64,000 bases of DNA from an uncultured Oscillospiraceae bacterium (GTDB lineage: Bacteria > Bacillota > Clostridia > Oscillospirales > Oscillospiraceae): positions 1-64,000 of the forward strand of contig CALWXG010000008.1 of assembly GCA_944385435.1 (NCBI GenBank), in the 5' to 3' direction. Position numbers and translations under genes: made by a program. Below the pieces are notes generated by a model. That model ran no database searches, had not been told where the DNA came from, and saw only the letters and a program-made list of their open reading frames with translations. This document shows, piece by piece, positions 25,774-33,483 of this stretch (positions are counted from its first letter, which is position 1; every line of letters starts with the position of its first letter).

Positions 25774-27348
25774 TCACACGTTTTCATAGACATAGGCAAT
25801 GGGGACATAATCGGTGTTGCCGTAGACACACAGCACAGTCAGCAGCAGTCCCGCAAACAGGATGAGAAACTGTACATACCATTTGCGCTGGCAGATCCAC
25901 TGGCTGACCTGGACGCCCCGCTCTTTGGCCAGGCTGATACACAGCAGCACTGCAAGTGCCGCACAGATGGGCAGCACCGTGGCCCAGGTCAGGCCCACGC
26001 TGGAAAATACCTGGGCGTTCAGGCTGCCGAACCCAGGCGCGGTCACGGTGTGCTTGAGCATGCGCAGCGCGCTCATCAGCGAGCCGGCGTTGGAGAAATA
26101 ACGGCCGATGATGACCAGCAGGTCGGTGCGGATCACGCCCCAGACGATCCAGAACAACCCCTCCCGCTTCCAGGAGAAGCGATGGAACAATTTGCTGCTC
26201 ACCGGAGCCCACAGCAGGCCCAGGGACATCCACAGGCCGTTCCACAGGCCGTAGGCGATGTTGGCCCAGCCGGGTCCCTGCCAGATGCCCACACACAGAA
26301 ACACAATCACGGTGGCCAGACAGGGGGCCACCCGCTTGGCCACATCGGCCGGGAGCACGCTGCGGGCCCGTTTGGTCAGCCGGCCGAAGGCCTTGGACAG
26401 AGCCAGAGGGTAGAAGAGGTAGTCTTTCATCCATTCGCCCAGGGAGATGTGCCAACGGCGCCAGAAATCGGCCAGGCTGGTGGAGAGGTAGGGCTGGCGG
26501 AAGTTCTCCTGCATGGGGATGCCGAACAGCGTGGAAGCGCCGCACAGCAGATCGATGCCGCCGGAGAAATCACAGTACAGCTGGATGCAGTAGAGGGCCG
26601 CCCCCAGAAAGGCCATGGAGCCGGGATAGGCGTAAAAGTTGGTGTAGAGCTCCTGCACGGTGGGGGCCAGCGCATCGGCGATGAGCGCCTTTTTCAGGAC
26701 GCCGAACATCATGCGCAGAAGGCCGTGCTGCAGGTTGGCCCAGTCAAAGGCATTGCCCTCGTAGAGTGCCGGGGCCAGGGCGTCATAGCGGTTGATGGGG
26801 CCCTGGACCATCTGGGGAAAGTAGCACACGAACAGGGCATAGCGGAGGATGTTCCGCTGGGGCGGATATTTGCCGCGGTAGAGGTCAATGAGATAGCCGC
26901 TGGTCTGGAAGATGTAAAAGGAGATGCCCAGAGGCAGCAGAAAGGCGGGCAGGGGGAATGCCTCCTGCCCGAAACTCTGTATGACGCGGTTGACATTGGA
27001 GACGAAGAAGGCCCCGTATTTCAGCACGCCCAGGGCCAGGAAATTGAGCACCAGAGCGGCAGCCAGAACCAGACGCTTTTTGTGGGTCAGCTGTTTTTTC
27101 TGTGCCTTGCGCACCTGGGCAGTCTCCCCGGCGGGATGAATGGCGGCCAGCCGCCCCAGCCACAGTGAAAAGGCATAGGTCAGGACAATGGTGACAGCCA
27201 GATACAGTCCGGCGGACCATCCGTAGGAGAGGTAGAAGACGACGCTGGCGCACAGCAGGACAATCCAGCGCACACCTTTGGGGATCAGGTAGTAGAGGAT
27301 GACCGCCAGCAGCAAAAAGGCGAGAAAGGTTACGCCGTTGACAGACAT
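25774..27348 (-). CDS. MBOAT-family acyltransferase (DltB/AlgI-like) lacking the WHG histidine
   Basis: This 524-aa polytopic protein has about eleven to twelve membrane helices. MBOAT proteins pass acyl groups from a cytoplasmic donor across the membrane to an extracellular acceptor. Family blocks are LPLGISFYIFQTSGYLIDLYRG, CYFPQMVQGPINRY, YCDFSGGIDLLCG and DFWRRWHISLGEWMKDYLFYPL, where H300 of the first conserved histidine is kept. The second, usually W-H-G, reads W356-Q357-G358 (codon CAG), and the later HG is NG. The reading frame is clean, so this is not a sequencing frameshift. The sequence is closer to AlgI/PatB than to classical DltB. ATG 27348 follows AGAGGAG, and the next gene overlaps its ribosome site. 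Activity may be altered or lost. Confidence 0.88.
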   Translation of the reverse strand: MSVNGVTFLAFLLLAVILYYLIPKGVRWIVLLCASVVFYLSYGWSAGLYLAVTIVLTYAFSLWLGRLAAIHPAGETAQVRKAQKKQLTHKKRLVLAAALVLNFLALGVLKYGAFFVSNVNRVIQSFGQEAFPLPAFLLPLGISFYIFQTSGYLIDLYRGKYPPQRNILRYALFVCYFPQMVQGPINRYDALAPALYEGNAFDWANLQHGLLRMMFGVLKKALIADALAPTVQELYTNFYAYPGSMAFLGAALYCIQLYCDFSGGIDLLCGASTLFGIPMQENFRQPYLSTSLADFWRRWHISLGEWMKDYLFYPLALSKAFGRLTKRARSVLPADVAKRVAPCLATVIVFLCVGIWQGPGWANIAYGLWNGLWMSLGLLWAPVSSKLFHRFSWKREGLFWIVWGVIRTDLLVIIGRYFSNAGSLMSALRMLKHTVTAPGFGSLNAQVFSSVGLTWATVLPICAALAVLLCISLAKERGVQVSQWICQRKWYVQFLILFAGLLLTVLCVYGNTDYVPIAYVYENV

Positions 27349-27351
27349 GGG

Positions 27352-27582
27352 TTACTGCTCCTCTTGCAGGCGCTGAATCAGGGCATAGATGGCCTGGGCA
27401 GAGTTGAAGTTCTCCGGAACCAGATCGTCCACATCAATTTCAATATCATATTGTTCAGACAGCTCACTGACAATCATGACGATGTCCAGGGACTCCAAAA
27501 TACCGTCGTCCACCAGTTTGGTCTCATGCTCGAAGTCGATATCCGGGCAGCAGTCATGGAGGATCTGATAGAGTTTATCCAT
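27352..27582 (-). CDS. Acyl carrier protein, DltC-like
   Basis: This 76-residue acidic helical protein carries the phosphopantetheine attachment serine S31 in DDGILESLDIVMIV (ESL instead of the more usual DSL). DltC proteins are about 78 aa and are loaded by DltA. It starts at ATG 27582 inside the last codons of the adenylation enzyme gene and ends 3 bp before the MBOAT start, so it is tightly embedded between its likely donor and acceptor. The longer upstream frame (to 27627) is inside the adenylation gene and is rejected. Confidence 0.9.
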   Translation of the reverse strand: MDKLYQILHDCCPDIDFEHETKLVDDGILESLDIVMIVSELSEQYDIEIDVDDLVPENFNSAQAIYALIQRLQEEQ

Positions 27583-29083
27583 TTGTCGTTCTCTCCTTTG
27601 CAAATTCCAGCAGTTTTCTGCGGTCAATTTTTCCCGTTCTGGTCTGGGGGAAGGCGGTCACAGGGCAGATCCGGTTGGGCAGCATATACCGGGGCAGCTT
27701 TTCCTGCAGGACAGCGAGCAGCTGTTCCGGCTGGCAGGTGCCCAGGAAAAACAGAAGGATACGGGCCCGGTCCTGATCGTAGACACAGGCGGCGGTCTCC
27801 ACACCGTCGGCCCCGTTGGCACACAGCTCCACCTCGCCCAACTCGATCCGGTGGCCCATGTGCTTGATCTGGGTGTCAGCCCGGCCCATAAAGATTAACT
27901 GGCCGTTCTGATAACAGCCCAGGTCGCCGGTGCGGTACATGGGTTCCGGCAGTACATCGCACAACGGATTCTGGGCAAAGGCTTTTTCCGTGAGATCCGG
28001 CCTGCGGTAGTACCCCCGGGCAAGGCAGGAGCCGGTGACGCAGATCTCCCCCAGCCGGCCCTCTTCCCGCACCTCTTCCCCGCCGTCCAGCAGAAAGACG
28101 GAGCAGTTGGGAAAAGCTTTCCCGATGGGGATGGGGGCGTCGGGGTCCTGCTGATCGCCGAGAATGCAATACGTGCAGTTGCAGGTGATTTCCGTGGGCC
28201 CGTACAGGTTGACAAACCTGGCGTCCGGCAGAGCCTCCCGCCAGTAGGCCAGAGTCTTGGGCGGCATGACCTCACCGGAGAACATCACATCCCGGAGATA
28301 CCGGGGCTTGTCCCGCTGGAAGGCCCGCAGGCTGGAGATGATCTTCAAGGCGGGCACCGCCCAGATGATGGTGTCCACCCGGCGCTCATTCAGACGCTGG
28401 ATCAGCAGCTTGGGGAAGGAAAACAGCTTTTTCTCCAGAATCTCCAGCCGGCCACCCACCTTCAGGGACAGATAGATGTCCTTGACGGATACGTCGAAGT
28501 CAAAGGGGGCCTGGTTGCCGAAGATGCTGTGTTCCGGGAACTGAAAGACGGACTGGAACTGCTCCACCATGTCGATGACCGAGCGGTGGCAGATGGCCAC
28601 GCCTTTGGGTGTGCCGGTGGAGCCGGAGGTGAACATGACGTACAGGAGATCGGTGTCCTTTGCGCTCTGCCAGGGTTCCGGACCGTCCGGCGCCCCGGCT
28701 GTCAGCTGTTCCAGCGTCCAGACCGGGATGGAGCCGGCCGGGAACGGGATCTGGTCCGGGTCTGCTGTCAGGACTGCCGCAGGGCGGACAGTATCCACCA
28801 TGTCCTGGATCCGTCCGGCGGGAAGGCCGGGATCGATGGGGACGTAGAAATTGCCGCTGAACGCGATGCTGAAAAAAGCCAGCACATCCCGGACGCTGTG
28901 GTTGATACACACCACCACAGGCCGGTTTGTCTGCCCAAGCCCGGCGGCGATGGCGCGGCCCGCCCGGGACACGGTATTCATCACCTCCAGATAGGTCAGC
29001 TGCGCGGCGGCATCGGACAGGGCAACCTGACCGGGGCAGCTGCGGGCTGCCTGCTGAAGGTAGTCTATCACGTGATAGTGCAT
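27575..29083 (-). CDS. DltA-like amino-acid adenylation enzyme
   Basis: This 502-aa ANL-superfamily enzyme should adenylate an amino or related acid and load it onto the adjacent carrier protein. Core motifs: A3 MFTSGSTGTPKG (150-161), A4 region NQAPFDFDVSVKDIYLSL, A5 NLYGPTEITCNC, A7 YRTGDLG, A8 GRADTQIKHMGHRIELGEVE and A10 GKIDRRKL with the catalytic lysine. The overall layout and length match DltA (D-alanine). However, the segment that reads CGE in Bacillus DltA, where Cys helps set D-Ala specificity, reads SGE here (in VMFSGEVMPPKT), so the substrate may differ. ATG 29083 has GGAGG 6 nt upstream; longer starts extend through the promoter. It is the first gene of the operon. Confidence 0.88.
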   Translation of the reverse strand: MHYHVIDYLQQAARSCPGQVALSDAAAQLTYLEVMNTVSRAGRAIAAGLGQTNRPVVVCINHSVRDVLAFFSIAFSGNFYVPIDPGLPAGRIQDMVDTVRPAAVLTADPDQIPFPAGSIPVWTLEQLTAGAPDGPEPWQSAKDTDLLYVMFTSGSTGTPKGVAICHRSVIDMVEQFQSVFQFPEHSIFGNQAPFDFDVSVKDIYLSLKVGGRLEILEKKLFSFPKLLIQRLNERRVDTIIWAVPALKIISSLRAFQRDKPRYLRDVMFSGEVMPPKTLAYWREALPDARFVNLYGPTEITCNCTYCILGDQQDPDAPIPIGKAFPNCSVFLLDGGEEVREEGRLGEICVTGSCLARGYYRRPDLTEKAFAQNPLCDVLPEPMYRTGDLGCYQNGQLIFMGRADTQIKHMGHRIELGEVELCANGADGVETAACVYDQDRARILLFFLGTCQPEQLLAVLQEKLPRYMLPNRICPVTAFPQTRTGKIDRRKLLEFAKERTTNG

Positions 29084-29150
29084 AGCAAGCCTCCAAAAGG
29101 AGCAGATTCCACCGATATCGGTGTCTTTTCCGGCACAAAGCCTACCCCAT

Positions 29151-29179
29151 ATCATATCATGTTGAAGGGGATTTTGCAA
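29151..29179 (-). promoter_or_regulatory. Promoter of the Dlt-like operon
   Basis: On the minus strand TTGCAA (29179-29174), 17 bp, TATGAT (29156-29151), about 68 bp upstream of the DltA-like start. No PhoP-, GraR- or other operator was recognised. Confidence 0.7.
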
Positions 29180-29302
29180 TGAATTTCTCAGCCTGAATAC
29201 CCGGTGAATTGCACGGATCGGACGGGAAGAGGCGGACAATTTGATGAAAAACGCAGGAAAACCGGCGCGTCAGACCCCGGGGAGCGAAAAACGGGCCGGA
29301 AC

Positions 29303-29331
29303 TTGACAAAGGCGCGGAGATTGTTTTATAG
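29303..29331 (+). promoter_or_regulatory. Promoter of the marR-ABC exporter operon
   Basis: TTGACA (29303-29308) followed by TTATAG (29326-29331, 17-bp spacer) or TTTATA (29325-29330, 16-bp spacer). The candidate MarR operators lie just downstream, over the expected start of transcription. Confidence 0.75.
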
Positions 29332-29338
29332 TTAATGA

Positions 29339-29365
29339 TTGATATGACAACAGTTGATATATCAA
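29339..29365. promoter_or_regulatory. Tandem candidate MarR operators
   Basis: TTGATATGACAA (29339-29350) and the perfect palindrome TTGATATATCAA (29354-29365) are two copies of one 12-bp motif, 15 bp apart centre to centre. They lie between the promoter and the marR start, so binding would block transcription (autorepression is inferred). Confidence 0.65.
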
Positions 29366-29379
29366 AGGAGGCCGGAGGA

Positions 29380-29817
29380 ATGGAGCGTTCCTTTCATATT
29401 TTGCTCTACCGGGCATTTCACATTCAGCGCAAGTGGGTCCGGGCGGGCATGCAGAAACTGGGGGTGGGAGCCGGGCAGCCCAAGCTGCTGGTGTACCTCT
29501 CCGCCCATGGGCCATGCCACCAGAGAGAGCTGGCCAATTATTTTGATGTGGACCCCGCCAATGTGTCCCGGATGATGGACAGCCTGGAAAAAGGCGGCTT
29601 TGTAGTGCGCAGAGTGGATGAACAGAACCGCCGGCGGGATCTGGTGGAGGTGACGGAAACGGGCCGGCAGGCGGGAGAGGCCTGGCGGACCCGCTGTCAT
29701 GAGGTGGAGGAGACCATGCTCCGGGGCTTTGCGCCGGAGGAGCGGGAGCACTTTGCCGATTACCTCCTGCGGGCCTATCAGAATGTGCTGGAGGAGACAG
29801 GGAGGGACCAGACGTGA
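29380..29817 (+). CDS. MarR family transcriptional regulator
   Basis: This 145-aa winged-helix protein has the MarR layout: N-terminal dimer helix, HTH in CHQRELANYFDVDPANVSRMMDSLEKGGFV (recognition helix around PANVSRMMDSLE), and the wing RRVDEQNRRRDLVEVTETGR, whose D-x-R-D/R pattern is typical. ATG 29380 follows GGAGG and the tandem palindromes. Its stop overlaps the GTG start of the ABC exporter gene. MarR proteins in this position usually sense the exported drug or a related ligand and derepress the pump; that role here is inferred. Confidence 0.92.
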   Translation: MERSFHILLYRAFHIQRKWVRAGMQKLGVGAGQPKLLVYLSAHGPCHQRELANYFDVDPANVSRMMDSLEKGGFVVRRVDEQNRRRDLVEVTETGRQAGEAWRTRCHEVEETMLRGFAPEEREHFADYLLRAYQNVLEETGRDQT

Positions 29818-31577
29818 AGGACTTTGTGAGGCTGCTGCGCCATTTGGGCCCGTACCGGAAGGACATGGTGATCGGCTGCCTGATGGTGCTGGTGGAGAGC
29901 GCCTTCGAAATGGTAATTCCTGTGCTGATGTCCGATATCATCGACGTGGGCGTGGTCAGGCACGATGTCCCCTATATTCTCGGCAAAGGGGTTCAGATGG
30001 GGATCTGTGCCGTGCTGGCGCTGATCACCGGACTGCTCTATGCCAGGTTTGCCGCGCGTTCCGCCTACGGCTGGGGGGCGCGGATCCGGGAGGCCCAGTT
30101 TGAACGGGTGCAGAGGTATGCCTTTTCCAATCTGGATCACTTCGAGACCGCGTCCCTGGTCACCCGGATGACCACGGACGTCACCGTGATCCAGAACGCG
30201 GTGAACGGCGGCCTGCGGCCCATGGTGCGCGGACCGGTGATGCTGGTGCTGGGTGTGGGCCTCTCGCTTTGGATGAACGCCCGGCTGGCCCTGGTGTTCT
30301 TCGTGTGTATCCCCATTCTGGGGGCAATCCTGTTTTTTGTGGTGCGGAAGATTGCCCCGATGTACGGACTGCTTCAGCGGTCCATGGACCACCTGAACAA
30401 TGTGGTGCAGGAGGGGCTGACCGCCATCCGGGCGGTGAAGGCCTTTGTCCGGGGAGAACACGAGGAGGAGAAATTTGAGTCGGTGAACGCCGAACTGATG
30501 GGAACCAGTCAGCGGACCTTCCACTACGCGGTGCTCAATCTGCCCGCGTTTCAGGCGACCATGTACACCGCTACGGTGCTGCTGATGTGGTTCGGCGGGA
30601 ACATGGTGCTGGGCGGGACACTGCAGGTGGGGGAGCTTACCGGCGTGTTCAGCTATGTGCTGCAGGTGATGAACTCCCTGATGATGATCTCCAACGTGTT
30701 CCTGCTGCTCACCCGTTCTCTGGCCAGCGCCCGGCGCATCAACGAAGTGCTGGATGAGGATGTCGTGCTCACCTCTCCCCCGGATGGAGAGACGACTGTG
30801 CCGGAGGGCAGCGTGGAATTTGAGGATGTCAGCTTCAAATACCACGCGGACGCCCGGGAGTTTGCCCTGTCCCATGTGAATCTTCAGATCCGGGCCGGCC
30901 AGACGGTGGGGATCCTGGGCGGCACCGGCTCCGCCAAAACCACCCTGGTGCAGCTGATCCCCAGACTGTATGACGCCACGCAGGGCTGTGTCAAAGTGGG
31001 CGGCCGGGACGTGCGGGAATATGACCTGCAGGCACTGCGGGACGCGGTGGGCATCGTGCTGCAGAAGAATGTGCTCTTTTCCGGCACCATCCGGGACAAT
31101 CTGAAATGGGGCAACCCGGAGGCCACGGAAGAGGAGTTGTGGGCGGCCTGTCGGGCGGCCTGCGCCGATGAGTTCCTGGAGCGGATGCCCAAGGGGCTGG
31201 ACACGGATCTGGGGCAGGGAGGCGTCAACGTCTCCGGCGGCCAGAAACAGCGGCTGTGTATTGCCCGCACCCTGCTGAAGCATCCGAAGATCCTGATTTT
31301 TGACGACTCCACCAGTGCGGTGGATACCGCCACCGACGGGAAGATCCGGGGCGAACTGGCAAAACTGCGTGACATGACGAAAATCGTCATCGCCCAGCGG
31401 ATCACCTCCGTGATGGACAGCGACCAGATTGTGATCCTGGAGGATGGAAAGATCCACGCCGTGGGAGATCACGCCACGCTGCTGGCGTCCGACCCCATTT
31501 ACCAGGAGATTTACGCATCCCAGATGAAAGGAGATGAGGACGGTGGCCGTGCGTCAGCTCAGTGCCAAGAAGCCTAA
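29814..31577 (+). CDS. Heterodimeric ABC exporter, half 1 (degenerate catalytic site)
   Basis: This 587-aa half-transporter has six membrane helices (residues about 15-320) and a C-terminal ATPase domain. Walker A is GGTGSAKTT, the signature is an intact VSGGQKQR, Walker B is ILIFDDSTSAVD with Asp where the catalytic Glu is expected, and the switch motif reads IAQRI with Gln in place of His. This is the degenerate-site subunit of a TM287/288, LmrCD or BmrCD type exporter. It starts at GTG 29814, coupled to marR. Its likely partner is the next gene, which carries the complementary intact catalytic residues. Substrate range (drugs, lipids) cannot be told. Confidence 0.93.
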   Translation: MKDFVRLLRHLGPYRKDMVIGCLMVLVESAFEMVIPVLMSDIIDVGVVRHDVPYILGKGVQMGICAVLALITGLLYARFAARSAYGWGARIREAQFERVQRYAFSNLDHFETASLVTRMTTDVTVIQNAVNGGLRPMVRGPVMLVLGVGLSLWMNARLALVFFVCIPILGAILFFVVRKIAPMYGLLQRSMDHLNNVVQEGLTAIRAVKAFVRGEHEEEKFESVNAELMGTSQRTFHYAVLNLPAFQATMYTATVLLMWFGGNMVLGGTLQVGELTGVFSYVLQVMNSLMMISNVFLLLTRSLASARRINEVLDEDVVLTSPPDGETTVPEGSVEFEDVSFKYHADAREFALSHVNLQIRAGQTVGILGGTGSAKTTLVQLIPRLYDATQGCVKVGGRDVREYDLQALRDAVGIVLQKNVLFSGTIRDNLKWGNPEATEEELWAACRAACADEFLERMPKGLDTDLGQGGVNVSGGQKQRLCIARTLLKHPKILIFDDSTSAVDTATDGKIRGELAKLRDMTKIVIAQRITSVMDSDQIVILEDGKIHAVGDHATLLASDPIYQEIYASQMKGDEDGGRASAQCQEA

Positions 31578-33387
31578 GAATCTGGGCTATACCCTGAAGA
31601 CCCTGCTCTCCTACATGGGACGCCACAAATTTCTGCTTCTGATTGTGGCGGTGCTGGTGACCATCAGCGCCCTGGCCAACCTCATCGGCACCTACATGAT
31701 CCGCCCGGTGGTGAATACCCTGGCGGAGGGGAATTTCCGGGACCTGATCGCGGGGGTGGCCGTCACGGCGGCCATTTACGCCGCGGGGGCCCTGTCCTCC
31801 CTGGGCTATACCCAGACCATGGTGAAGGCGGCGCAGAAGGTGCTCTATGATATCCGGCGGGATCTGTTCGCCCATATTCAGACTCTGCCCCTCCGTTTTT
31901 TCGACACCCGCCGCCACGGCGACATCATGAGCTACTTCACCAACGATGTGGACACCATCTCCGACGCCATGAACAACAGCTTTGCCATGGTGATTCAGAG
32001 CTTTATCCAGCTGGTGGGCACCCTGGTGATCCTGTTCATCCTCAACTGGCGGCTGAGCCTGGTGGTGGTGGTGTGCTATGTGGTGATGTTCCTCTACATC
32101 CGGTTCAGCGGGAAACACAGCAAGGCATATTACACCAAGCAGCAGGCCTGCCTGGGCGATCTGGACGGCTATATTGAGGAAATTACCAACGGGCAGAAGG
32201 TGGTGAAGGTGTTCAACCACGAGCAGGCCAGCCTGGACACCTTCCGGGAGAAAAACGAGGCCCTGCGCCGGGCGGGAACCGGCGCCCAGAGCTATGCGGC
32301 CACCATGGTGCCCGCAGTGGTGACCATCTCCTACATCAATTACGCCATTGTGGCGGTGTTGGGCGGGATCATGGCCATCAACGGCATGACGGACGTGGGA
32401 AGCCTGGCCAGCTATCTGGTTTTTGTCCGCCAGTCCGCCCTGCCCATCAACCAGTTTACCCAGCAGAGCAATTTCCTGCTGGCAGCTCTGGCCGGCGCAG
32501 AGCGGGTCTTTGAGGTCATGGCCCAGTCTCCGGAGGTGGACGAGGGAAAGACCGTGCTGACCCACGTCCGGGAGGAGAACGGCAAGCTTGTGGTCAGCCG
32601 GGACAAGACCGGGCGCTGGGCCTGGCAGCGGCCGGACGGCAGTCTGGTCCCCCTGCGGGGCGATGTGCGCTTCGAACATGTGGACTTTGCCTATGAGCCG
32701 GGGCACCCCATTCTCCGGGATGTGACGCTGTACGCCAAACCGGGGCAGAAGATCGCGTTTGTGGGCTCCACCGGCGCGGGCAAGACCACCATCACCAACC
32801 TCATCAACCGGTTCTACGACGTGCAGGGCGGCAGGGTGCTCTACGACGGGATCGACGTGCGGGACATTCAGAAGGACTCCCTGCGCCGGAGCCTGGGCAT
32901 CGTGCTTCAGGACACACATCTGTTTACCGGTACCATCGCGGACAACATCCGGTTCGGAAAACTGGACGCCACCCGGGAGGAGATTGAACAGGCGGCACGG
33001 ATTGCCAATGCGGACTCGTTCATCCGGCGTCTGCCCCAGGGATATGACACCATGGTCACCGCCGACGGCGCCAACCTCTCCCAGGGACAGCGGCAGCTGC
33101 TGGCCATCGCCCGGGCTGCTGTGGCCGACCCTCCGGTGCTCATCTTGGACGAGGCCACCTCCTCCATTGACACCCGCACAGAGGCGCTGATTGAGAAGGG
33201 AATGGACCAGCTGATGGAGGGCCGCACCGTCTTTGTCATCGCCCACCGGCTCTCCACGGTGCGCAACGCCAACGCCATCATGGTGCTGGAACACGGACAG
33301 GTGGTGGAGCGGGGCAGCCATGAGGAGCTGCTGGCCCAGCGGGGAGAATACTATCAGCTTTACCACGGAATGTTTGAATTGAGCTGA
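31543..33387 (+). CDS. Heterodimeric ABC exporter, half 2 (intact catalytic site)
   Basis: This 614-aa half-transporter has six membrane helices and an ATPase domain with Walker A GSTGAGKTT, a degenerate signature LSQGQRQ, Walker B ILDEATSSID with the catalytic Glu, and the switch His in AHRLSTVR. It complements the upstream subunit: one functional ATP site would form from its Walker motifs and the partner's VSGGQ. A roughly 25-residue insert (about 350-375, VSRDKTGRWAWQRPDGS) precedes the nucleotide-binding domain. GTG 31543 is preferred to ATG 31534, because AAAGGAG (31527-31533) abuts the ATG but is 9 nt from the GTG. The gene overlaps the previous one by about 35 bp. Confidence 0.93.
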   Translation: MAVRQLSAKKPKNLGYTLKTLLSYMGRHKFLLLIVAVLVTISALANLIGTYMIRPVVNTLAEGNFRDLIAGVAVTAAIYAAGALSSLGYTQTMVKAAQKVLYDIRRDLFAHIQTLPLRFFDTRRHGDIMSYFTNDVDTISDAMNNSFAMVIQSFIQLVGTLVILFILNWRLSLVVVVCYVVMFLYIRFSGKHSKAYYTKQQACLGDLDGYIEEITNGQKVVKVFNHEQASLDTFREKNEALRRAGTGAQSYAATMVPAVVTISYINYAIVAVLGGIMAINGMTDVGSLASYLVFVRQSALPINQFTQQSNFLLAALAGAERVFEVMAQSPEVDEGKTVLTHVREENGKLVVSRDKTGRWAWQRPDGSLVPLRGDVRFEHVDFAYEPGHPILRDVTLYAKPGQKIAFVGSTGAGKTTITNLINRFYDVQGGRVLYDGIDVRDIQKDSLRRSLGIVLQDTHLFTGTIADNIRFGKLDATREEIEQAARIANADSFIRRLPQGYDTMVTADGANLSQGQRQLLAIARAAVADPPVLILDEATSSIDTRTEALIEKGMDQLMEGRTVFVIAHRLSTVRNANAIMVLEHGQVVERGSHEELLAQRGEYYQLYHGMFELS

Positions 33388-33421
33388 CAGGAGCGGCGCA
33401 CTGCAGCTGCCTGTACAGAAG

Positions 33422-33465
33422 AACACCCCCGTTCTGGAAGAACGTTCTTCCGGAACGGGGGTGTT
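33422..33465. terminator. Terminator hairpin after the ABC exporter
   Basis: A stem of about 21 bp with one wobble (33422-33442 with 33445-33465) that forms nearly the whole intergenic region. It probably works for both the exporter operon and the convergent GGDEF gene. Confidence 0.8.
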
Positions 33466-33483
33466 GCACGGTGCGGGCAGGAC

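Noticed and set aside
25774..27348. Frameshift explanation for the missing WHG histidine in the MBOAT
   Set aside because: Flanking MBOAT motifs are in one continuous frame on both sides, so the Gln is encoded directly.
27582..27627. Longer start for the carrier protein (15 extra residues)
   Set aside because: The extra codons overlap the adenylation gene's end and break the normal DltC length of about 77 aa.
31402..33426. A 674-aa minus-strand frame opposite the second ABC exporter subunit
   Set aside because: Antisense shadow; the plus strand has full ABC motifs.
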